From contig MSJH02000407.1 in NCBI GenBank assembly GCA_001931875.2, positions 1 through 36,975 of the forward strand: a DNA stretch of 36,975 nt. The letters are read 5' to 3'. The position numbers were made by a program, and so were the translations under genes. Shown here piece by piece: positions 30,709 through 36,975 of this stretch. The notes beneath the pieces are model-generated. The model ran no database searches. It saw only the letters and a program-made list of their open reading frames with translations, and had not been told where the DNA came from. The DNA is from Byssochlamys sp. IMV 00236 (Eukaryota > Ascomycota > Eurotiomycetes > Eurotiales > Thermoascaceae). The first letter of the stretch is position 1. Each line of letters starts with the position of its first letter.

Positions 30709-32049
30709 TTATTGACATTTTGAAAGTATAAACAGGTATACATCATAACCGCCAATACCAATAGGTACAATATCATCTACTTTCCATTGTCTTTGACACC
30801 AGTCATACTTTAATACTCTATGCATCAACTTGTTTCCCTGTGTGACAATATAAGCCTTTCCTTTAGGTTGTAGTACTCTCCACATTTGTTTCATGAATTT
30901 AGGATAAAGCTGTTTTAGACAAGTTATTTAAGCATTGCTTTTGTTCTATCTGTTTTTTACCCCTTGAATCTGCTGAAATGAATTTTCTCTTAAGCCCCAG
31001 GGCCAATCTTGTAAACAATAAGCAACTTTCTATATATCAAAGGGAGAGAATTTACCTGAGACAATCGTGTCAACTGTACCATCTCTCAGACACATCTTTC
31101 TACCATCGCTCAACAGCAAGTCAACGTTTTGCAAATTGGCATGTAATACATTACCACGTCCCTTTTCAGCAAGTGTTTTTACCTTTACTTTTCAAGGGTT
31201 AGCAAAGATAAAGCATTAAAAGAGGTAAAACATTAGCTTACCTTCACCTCCAAGCCAGAACGTGTTGGGAAAGCGAGATGCTCCTGCAAAAAATCATTAG
31301 TACAAGTTTTCATCTTAATGTTATATTATCCCTGTACCTTCAATTGGTATTGTGCCTGTTCCACAACACATATCCAAGACAATCTGTCCTGGTCGAGGCT
31401 GTGCGATCATGGCTAGACAATATGCAATACAAGGGTTTAAACTTGTTCGGCCAAAGAATAACCTATTTCTGTACTTTTGATCTTCAATAGGGATATTGAG
31501 CCCGAGAAGTAAAATAATGCTTTGATCTGAGACAGAGAGACGTTTTAACCATTCGACATTGTCCGATTGGAACCAGATGCCCATGATCTCATAGTCAAAT
31601 CCTGTCATCTTCACCTTCCACTCATCGTACAGTTCACCAAAAGCTGCTCCGATATACCCTGCGATCTCTTGACTCGGCACCTTGTGCTTCAAAGCTCCCT
31701 TTTTAAAAGTCGCTCTAAAAGTCGCTCGCTCTGCTTGTTTTCCAAACAATGTTTCCCAATTTCCATTTTGCGTGATGTGTGATATGAACTGACAGGTAGG
31801 ATCTGCTTCATTAAATGTATCTATAGGAATGATCGTTTCTGCAGCAACGAGCATCACGCTGTAGACACTCCTTAATTCAACCTCTTGTATGTACGATCTG
31901 AATTCGGAAACACCCTTGACAGTACCAAACAAGTGCACACGGCCAGTTTTCTTTTCCCAGTTATAGGTTGATTCCTGCAAGATTGATTTGTCCTTAATTG
32001 ATTCCTCAATGTCTCTTGCTGCTACATGCTCTAGTCCTTTGTAGCAATT
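30709..32049 (-). CDS. THUMPD3: THUMP-domain tRNA guanine-N2 methyltransferase, THUMPD3/Trm14-like
   Basis: Exons 32049(or earlier)-31338, 31283-31242, 31187-31056, 31007-30961 and 30909-30709 close in frame (about 378 residues from the first in-frame codon). The start reads CYKGLEHVAARDIEESIKDK, the N-terminal ferredoxin-like part. A THUMP region follows (FRATFKKGALKHKVPSQEIA), then the Rossmann methyltransferase with LDMCCGTGTIPIEG (SAM loop I), LLLSDGRKM (motif IV approach) and the catalytic DWPWG. The relatives methylate N2 of G6 in tRNAs together with Trm112. The start codon is unresolved. An ATG at about 32145 (MHYFMS) could begin a first exon that makes MHYFMS join CYKGLE, but I found no standard intron that does so. 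Confidence 0.88.
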
Positions 32050-32199
32050 TTAGTAATGTCATAACAAGTGTATATATGTGTGTATTTGTGTCAGTTGACA
32101 AGGGGGGAGTAAGAAACCTTCTGGGACATGAAATAATGCATGGATGTTGCTTGTCATTTGTCAATCAAGGCAAAAAATAAAAAAATAAAAAAGAATTTC

Positions 32200-32412
32200 C
32201 TAATAAAGAATGTTATCTCCCCACGAATCTACGCTGAAGGCGTTTGGGAGGGCAAGCTGATGGTGTTTTCGCTGTATTTCTTCTTCGATTCGAAATCGAG
32301 CGGCAAATTGTTGGTACAGTTTCTCGATTTGCTCAGGGGAGAGGCTCTGATTTGGTAGTGCATTGTGCTCACTTTCCATAATAATGTCCACGATACGCGG
32401 CTTGAAAAGGGT
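32200..32412 (-). CDS. Small unrecognised protein, last exon
   Basis: The open frame reads IVDIIMESEHNALPNQSLSP, then EQIEKLYQQFAARFRIEEEI, then QRKHHQLALPNAFSVDSWGD, ending NILY-stop at 32200. It is well formed, with amphipathic helices and unbiased composition. An ATG-initiated peptide MWYKLFKPR at 32493 continues into this frame if exactly 72 nt are removed between two copies of TTCAAGCCGCG, which would give a 73-residue protein. That boundary would not be GT-AG. The ATG at 32382 inside the frame is the alternative start. I do not recognise the family; a small mitochondrial or assembly-factor-like protein is possible from size alone. It lies just upstream of the THUMPD3-like gene, in tandem. 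Confidence 0.45.
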   Translation of the reverse strand, partial: TLFKPRIVDIIMESEHNALPNQSLSPEQIEKLYQQFAARFRIEEEIQRKHHQLALPNAFSVDSWGDNILY

Positions 32413-32737
32413 TACAAGAGATAGTCTATTGTTTTTTGTTTATTTTATATATTTTCAAATAAAAAAGCGCGGCTTGAAGAGCTTATACCACATCCTCTGT
32501 CCTCCTTTTGTCCATTGTAGCTTAAATTGGATGAACCATAACGTAAAGTTATAAAGAAAAATGATGTTGTCACAAAAGAAAGAAGACGACACGTAAACAT
32601 GTTGGATAACAAATACTTTGATAGAGATTAAAAGTGGTATTGCAAGATAGAAGAACATTAACTGTAGTTTTATAGACACTATAAGAAATTTTTGGCTGTG
32701 AAAATTTAGTTATTTTTTTTTTACTGGACTATCACTG
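32413..32737. other. AT-rich spacer with possible first exon of the small gene
   Basis: This holds the second copy of the 11-bp direct repeat (32468-32478) and the ATG at 32493 discussed for the small gene. The longer minus-strand frame at 32455-32679 is AT-driven and hydrophobic, and I do not accept it as a gene. Confidence 0.35.
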
Positions 32738-33066
32738 CGCATTTACATGCACCAGAAAATAGGCCAGTGCTACGGATACTTCTTTGTAGCAATACCAATG
32801 TTGTCACTATACAACTTCACACTACCAAAGTCTCTGCCTAACCAAAGGCTGTCCAGTTCACTCTCTCTGACATAAGATGTGAATTACACGTGTTCATGCA
32901 TCTTTGTTGATCAACTGACAACATAAAACTAAAATAAATAACATTTCTTTTTATTTCTTCTTCTTTCTGAAAAGAAACGAACCAAAGTGGTGAAAAGCTT
33001 TGTTGGTGGGCATCATAGGTAATAGGTAGATGTAGCGCCTCTGGAACAAGCCTAATCTCTTTGTAC
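32738..33066 (-). mobile_element. MITE-like non-autonomous element, copy D
   Basis: This is the best-preserved copy. One end is at 32745 (ACATGCACCAGAAAATAGGC). The other, at 33033-33066, reads as an inverted, diverged version (on the minus strand GTACAAAGAGATTAGGCTTG, then GAGGCGCTAC). Between them lie the CCTATTACCTATGATG block shared with copy C and the TAGTTTTATGTTGTCAGTTG to ACAACATTGG block shared with copy A. At about 330 bp and without an ORF, it fits a miniature derivative of the Tc1-like element at the left end of the window. TA precedes the terminus on one side. Confidence 0.55.
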
Positions 33067-33218
33067 AAAAGCAGAGCGAAAACCATTACATTATAACTCT
33101 CTTGGGACCAATTTTTAAAGAACTATTCAAAAGTCGTTCCAATCAGTTCAACCTACAATGGCAAGACATACACAATTATCAAGTTTTGCTTGATCATCTT
33201 TAATACCTAAACTAAATA

Positions 33219-33945
33219 ATGAATTTTGATGTAAGTGGTGACGAGGCTCTTCAAGCCGAAAAAGAGGATAAGCAGGCCTTGCAAAAGGATGACGAAAGGA
33301 AGACAATAGGCAAGATTCCAGATGCAATTATGAGCCTGGAAAAGTACGGAGTTCCATTTGCTCTGGTTGAGGTGAGTGGCCCACACAACCAATCCAACCA
33401 CCACCATTTTGTCAGTGATAAGGTAAAGCTGGCAAAACAGTTAAAGGCATCGTTGAAGAAAATTAGAAGAATGATCGAGCATGGTGATGAAGGCTTATAT
33501 GAGTACATCAAACTTTTTTGGTATTCAAGTACACCGTGAGTGTTATATTTCTAGGCTTGATCTGTAATATCTTGGCTAACTACTTTAATAGTAAACAAGA
33601 TGTACTTCTACAACCTGTCCCAGCCAAGTCGAGGCATTTATGTCTTCGAAGAAGTCCTTTCTTCCGACCTTGCTCGCCCTTCTGGATTTATATCAAGCTT
33701 TGGACCAGGACTCGTAAAGAATCTATGGAAAGTGAAGGTTTGTACTGAGGCACACAATTTTATTATTTTTGTTGTCCAGCATTTATATGAACCCATTTTG
33801 TTAATAATAGGATCTCGTCGATGCTGGCGCGCAATCAGTTGAAGACTATTTCAACAGCGACTCTGGTGGGGATTCTTCTGGTGAATCTGATGATTCTCGC
33901 GACACAATGCATGCTTCACCAAAAAGGCAAAAGACGAGAAAATGA
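33219..33945 (+). pseudogene. Unknown gene with a one-base frameshift in exon 1
   Basis: Exons 33219-33535, 33592-33737 and 33811-33945 fit together only if one T is removed from the T6 run at about 33513-33518. Then KLFGIQVH in exon 1 joins MYFYNLSQPSRGIYVFEEVL in exon 2. The product is about 200 residues with VPFALVEVSGPHNQSNHHHF and KQLKASLKKIRRMIEHGDEG. An acidic tail ends in a basic, nuclear-signal-like KRQKTRK. I associate this arrangement (A-L-V-E-V-x-G-P, basic helix, F-G-x-Q-V) with a repetitive protein family of Mucoromycota, from memory only. The frameshift may be a real lesion or a homopolymer sequencing error. Catalytic residues are not evident. Confidence 0.5.
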
Positions 33946-35093
33946 GCTCTTTCATCCAATCTAATATGTAATAAAGAGAAATCGCGCTTTTAGTACTTTA
34001 TATCTATAATTTACTTTTTGGTGGCTGATTGTGCTTTATTCTATAATTTTATAACAAAACAGGAGGTAAAGACGAAATTCGAACTGATCTTGTAAAGAAT
34101 AATACTTTAATGCCGATAGTACGAAGTAATTCTTTGAGGCAGTGATTTATATATAAAAGTACTTTTCTTTAGAAATCAAAGGCTGAAAACCCCCTCCTGT
34201 AAGGAAATTCGGATCAATATGGCGAAAAAGACCCGTACCACCTCACAAAAATTTATTTCCAGAGAGTCTGAATGCTCTAAAAGCTCTTTGATTGGTTGAA
34301 TAAAGTCTTGAATTTTAAACGCAAACCACTGTACAGCAACACTTTCCTTTGAAGGTATCGGCTTTGGTGGGAATATATGCAGCAAAATGTACACAAAGGG
34401 AAACAAGTTGTAATACTCTATTGTTGATGCCTTGAATAAAAGCCCAGAGTAGTCAATAAATCCGTCATTTATTAATCAATGTTTAAGATGTCATTTTTGT
34501 ATGAAATATTTAGAACGTTTATCTTTCCTATCTCTTTTCCCAAGGCTTTGAATATTCTAGAAATTAGAGTGTCTTTTTCCTATTTTAATCAAGGGGAGAC
34601 ATTATCTTTACTTTTGATAGGCTTAGACTTGATTATTCTTGAATGATTGAAGGCACATAATCTGGAATTGTTGTTTGTTTTCCTTGTAATAAGATGCATC
34701 TGCTATAGATAGTTGGGGTTATTTTTATTCCCCTTTAGCTTGTGTGCTTTATTTTCCCAGGTTAATTTAGTAAAAGTGAAACTAATCTTAAACAGGGCTA
34801 TTCACTTGCTCAATTCTCTCATGTAAAGAATAAAGAAGTAGCTAAGTCTACGACTATTAGGCTTATCAAACATCTTTATCATCTTGTAATTCAATGGATC
34901 CTTAGTTTGACATCATTTGGCTTCCCCCCCTTTTTTTTTTTTTACTTGTAGCCAGATAAAATTTGCATAAAAAAAATATAAACTGTCAATTTCAACACAT
35001 GATTACGTCCATCATGCGACTTTAATATTTTTGTAAGATATAAAAAAGGCACTCTTTCTTTCTTTCTTTTTTTTTCCTTTATAAAACATACAA
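33946..35093. other. Long AT-rich intergenic region
   Basis: About 1.15 kb without a convincing gene. A 76-codon minus-strand frame at 34176-34406 lacks known features. A C7 run followed by T13 occurs at about 34925-34943. From 35041 a (CTTT)n pyrimidine tract and a TATAAAA box at about 35079 lead into the next gene. Confidence 0.4.
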
Positions 35094-35406
35094 ATGTCAA
35101 GAAGCAAAGATTCCTATTATCATCGTCATGAACGACATGTTGCCAGGTAAAGAAAGATAGTTTGACTGTATATATTCAAATGACTCATGTTTATATAGAA
35201 ATGGTCTTACAGAAGCACGTTATGGATTAAAGAAAATGGGCGCTGGCGCTGCTAATTGGGGAGTACTGGGTGATGAAATACCTGATGTTCAAGAGATTGC
35301 TCGCTCTGATTTAGATTTACCAATGAACAACAGAACAAGCACTAAACTTCATCTCGTTGACTCTGACACTTTTAATAATATGCGTCTTGAACAAACATCA
35401 TCTTAA
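35094..35406 (+). CDS. Stf2/Tma10-like small protein with a GAGAANWG motif
   Basis: Two exons, 35094-35146 and 35199-35406, give 86 residues. The peptide MSRSKDSYYHRHERHVARNG, followed by LTEARYGLKKMGAGAANWGVLGDE split over the two blocks, matches the pattern of small fungal proteins. These have a basic N-terminus, then R-x-G-L-x-E, then K-K-x-G-A-G-x-x-N-W-G-x-x-G-D-E, as in yeast Stf2 and Tma10 and in the hyaluronan/mRNA-binding family. Yeast Stf2 was described as an ATP-synthase regulatory factor and hydrophilin, and Tma10 is ribosome-associated, so either role is possible here. The C-terminal 35 residues are unremarkable. It converges on VMA22 with only 40 bp between the stop codons. Confidence 0.6.
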
Positions 35407-35446
35407 TTTCCATATTGTAGCATTTTTTTTTTTTTAATAAACTTTA

Positions 35447-36116
35447 TTATTTCTCTTTCTTTTCCATCAATTCCTTATACTTTATTTCCAATTCTCTCAA
35501 TTCTTTTATTCTATTCACTTGATCAATCAACCTCTCTGTTGCTAAAATATTCTGTTATTAACGTATCTCTGTTGATATATATTTTAGTACCTAAACTAAA
35601 GTGCTTTTGACTTGTTCGTAGTGAAGGAGACACTAACAATCCAAACCAATAAAGAGGATCATGGTTCTTCTTTTTCGTATCATTGCTTTCATCTTTGCTA
35701 TCGTCTTTTGATTGAATCTGTTCCTTTTGATGTCTATTTCTTAATCCCTCTACTTGTTCTTCCTTTTCTTTGTTGTCATTCATCACACAGACAAGATCAT
35801 TTTCTATTTCTCTATTGAACTATCAGACCAGCATATTCATTTATGCTCTGTTACTTACACTTTTAGACTTGCTTTCATACGACTGTCATATGAATAACGC
35901 GAAATAGTTCTTGTTCCCATTGTATACTTTGCATGAGCCAAGTCTAAAAACCCCTTTTCATCATTGTCAACTCATTCTGCATCAGGGGGCCAAATTTACC
36001 TGTTGAAAGTGAGTTGCTGTTTCATTGCACATTTGCATGTACTCCTCAAGCTTGGATAGATATGTTGAAGTTATAGCATCGAGCTCTTGACAGGTCATCT
36101 CATAATTGTCCGACAT
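35447..36116 (-). CDS. VMA22: V-ATPase assembly factor Vma22/CCDC115
   Basis: Four exons close in frame and give 175 residues: 36116-36000, 35953-35859, 35811-35591 and 35541-35447. The N-terminal helix (YLSKLEEYMQMCNETATHFQ) is followed by GFLDLAHAKYTMGTRTISRY, then SYDSRMKASLKV, the conserved core of CCDC115/Vma22. After a charged low-complexity linker comes DPLYWFGLLVSPSLRTSQKH. A C-terminal coiled coil (LIDQVNRIKELRELEIKYKE) ends the protein. Vma22 works with Vma12 and Vma21 in the ER to assemble the Vo sector of the vacuolar proton pump. At exon 2 the acceptor GAAAAG|GGGTTT is required; the more obvious TTTTTAG|ACTTGG would shift the frame. Confidence 0.9.
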
Positions 36117-36411
36117 TACAAGCAAATAAAAAACAAAAACAAAAACAAAAAAAAAGAAAGAGAAAGAAAGAGAGAAAGAAAGAGAGAAATAGAACCTTGT
36201 GAGAATGAACTCATAATGTGATTCTTTATCTTTCTACTTCTTTTTTCACAATACTTACAGATAGTCGATATATCCATTCATATGCAGGCTTAACTAGGCG
36301 TCACATTATTGTTCCTCTTTTGCTATATTTTGATTTGTAGATTATTTCCTTAATGCAACTATTTCAATCCGTGCCCCCACACAATTGGTATTTTTCTTCT
36401 TTATTTCAATC
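36117..36411. other. Divergent spacer with a GAAA-type purine repeat
   Basis: Between VMA22 (-) and the helix-turn-helix ORF (+). It contains A-rich (AAAAAC)n sequence at 36125-36150 and a GAAA/GAGA-type simple repeat to about 36190. No gene. Confidence 0.45.
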
Positions 36412-36633
36412 ATGGCAATTCGGCGTCGACCTCGTATTATCCAAACACATACGCCTGGTATTACAGAAACTCAACGACTAGGTGTTATCACTCTTTATCA
36501 TAAGGGAATGGGACCCAAGGCTATCTGTCGCTTTCAAAATATTTCATATCGAGCTGCACGATATACAATAAAGAAATGGCAAGAAGAGAACGATTTTATG
36601 ACAGAAGCATCAGAAATAATAGACATTCCTTGA
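36412..36633 (+). CDS. Helix-turn-helix ORF, Tc1/mariner transposase DNA-binding domain-like
   Basis: The frame from the ATG at 36412 gives 73 residues. An in-frame upstream ATG at 36385 would add MVFFFFISI, which I think is leader. The sequence ITETQRLGVITLYHKGMGPK, then AICRFQNISYRAARYTIKKW, is a typical homeodomain-like helix-turn-helix as found at the N-terminus of Tc1/mariner transposases. The basic patch RRRPRII precedes it. The frame ends with EIIDIP-stop, and no catalytic DDE domain follows before the contig ends. Either it is a transposase remnant, a short DNA-binding protein derived from one, or the first exon of a gene cut by the contig end. Confidence 0.45.
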   Translation: MAIRRRPRIIQTHTPGITETQRLGVITLYHKGMGPKAICRFQNISYRAARYTIKKWQEENDFMTEASEIIDIP

Positions 36634-36928
36634 GCAAGTATCAAAAGGAGAATAAGCAAACAGGTGAATGTTTGGATCCATCCATAATAATAATAATAAT
36701 AATAATAGTAATTGACAACATAATAAAAATCTCCTTCATTTCTCATGGCTCTTCTTTTTCATTATATCACCCATCAGTAAACAGAATGATTATAGAAATA
36801 AGCTTGCTTACATTAGAAGATCAAGCATTACGGCCACAAAAGATAGAAAGTAGAGCTTGCATACAGAATGCTTGATTATCCAAAAAAGGAAAATGACATC
36901 ATTCTTGTTTACACTTTATTCAGTATCC

Positions 36929-36931
<3 letters not shown>
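36634..36931. other. 3' flank of the helix-turn-helix ORF with ATA microsatellite
   Basis: An (ATA)n microsatellite lies at about 36684-36706. An overlapping frame (36576-36875) contains an isoleucine run from the microsatellite and is not convincing, although a stretch such as EISLLTLEDQALRPQKIESR could be a later exon. Confidence 0.35.

Positions 36932-36975
<44 letters not shown>
36932..36975. repeat. Poly-T tract at right contig end
   Basis: About 44 T residues close the window, in the same orientation as the tract at the left end. They may mark an assembly break. Confidence 0.9.

Noticed and set aside
32455..32679. 74-codon hydrophobic minus-strand frame
   Set aside because: Only its last codons (MWYKLFKPR) may belong to a real gene. 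The rest is AT-rich sequence giving an apparent membrane segment.
34176..34406. 76-codon minus-strand frame in the 34-kb spacer
   Set aside because: It is hydrophobic at the start but lacks a recognisable motif, and a neighbouring frame is equally open. I could not support a gene.
1..36975. CRISPR array, tRNA or rRNA genes
   Set aside because: No regularly spaced repeats, no convincing tRNA A/B-box pair and no rRNA sequence were found on either strand by eye. A covariance-model scan would be needed for a firm negative.

Overview
The window reads as one contig of an early-diverging filamentous fungus, most likely of the Mucorales. The DNA is AT-rich. Genes carry many short introns (about 45-90 nt, GT-AG, weak polypyrimidine tracts), spacing is compact, the protein families are ascomycete/animal-like housekeeping genes, and there are non-LTR retrotransposon and Tc1-like relics of a type I associate with mucoralean genomes. 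That assignment rests on gene style and on recalled resemblance of the repeats, not on a search. Both ends of the window are pure T runs (about 42 and 44 nt), so the contig probably broke at homopolymers.

Layout. 1-2.7 kb is a transposon graveyard: a truncated Tc1/mariner-type transposase, a 103-bp palindromic element flanked by TA, and a frameshifted stretch resembling the C-terminus of TnpB/Fanzor nucleases. 2.7-11.98 kb holds five genes: MET30-like F-box/WD40 (+), DUS3 tRNA-dihydrouridine synthase (+), ICP55 mitochondrial aminopeptidase (-), an IFRD-domain protein (-), and an RS-domain protein fused to a Hub1 ubiquitin-like domain (-). 12-13 kb is a LINE ORF2 relic next to a terminal-repeat fragment. 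13.8-14.7 kb is a BAP31/Yet3-like ER membrane protein. 14.9-16.3 kb is a broken ORF split by a repeat. 17.1-24 kb holds phosphatidylserine decarboxylase (+), a Taf14-like YEATS protein (+), HEL2/ZNF598 (-) and a perilipin-like lipid-droplet protein (+). 24.3-32.1 kb holds NOT1, the CCR4-NOT scaffold (-), and a THUMPD3-type tRNA methyltransferase (-). 32.2-34 kb has a small unknown gene, a MITE-like repeat and a frameshifted unknown gene. 35-36.7 kb has a Stf2/Tma10-like small protein (+), VMA22/CCDC115 (-) and a helix-turn-helix ORF (+).

The genes do not form one pathway. RNA and translation functions are frequent (DUS3, THUMPD3, HEL2, NOT1, HUB1). Exon structures were built by hand from splice motifs and reading-frame continuity; most close exactly, and the two that do not are reported.

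The most unusual observation is the RS-Hub1 gene. The Hub1 domain has no start codon of its own and is joined in frame to an RS domain across an intron whose 5' splice site can pair perfectly (12 bp) with the start of the next exon. Retention of that intron gives an open but Hub1-less isoform. As Hub1 itself modulates 5' splice-site choice, this is a candidate autoregulatory splicing switch.
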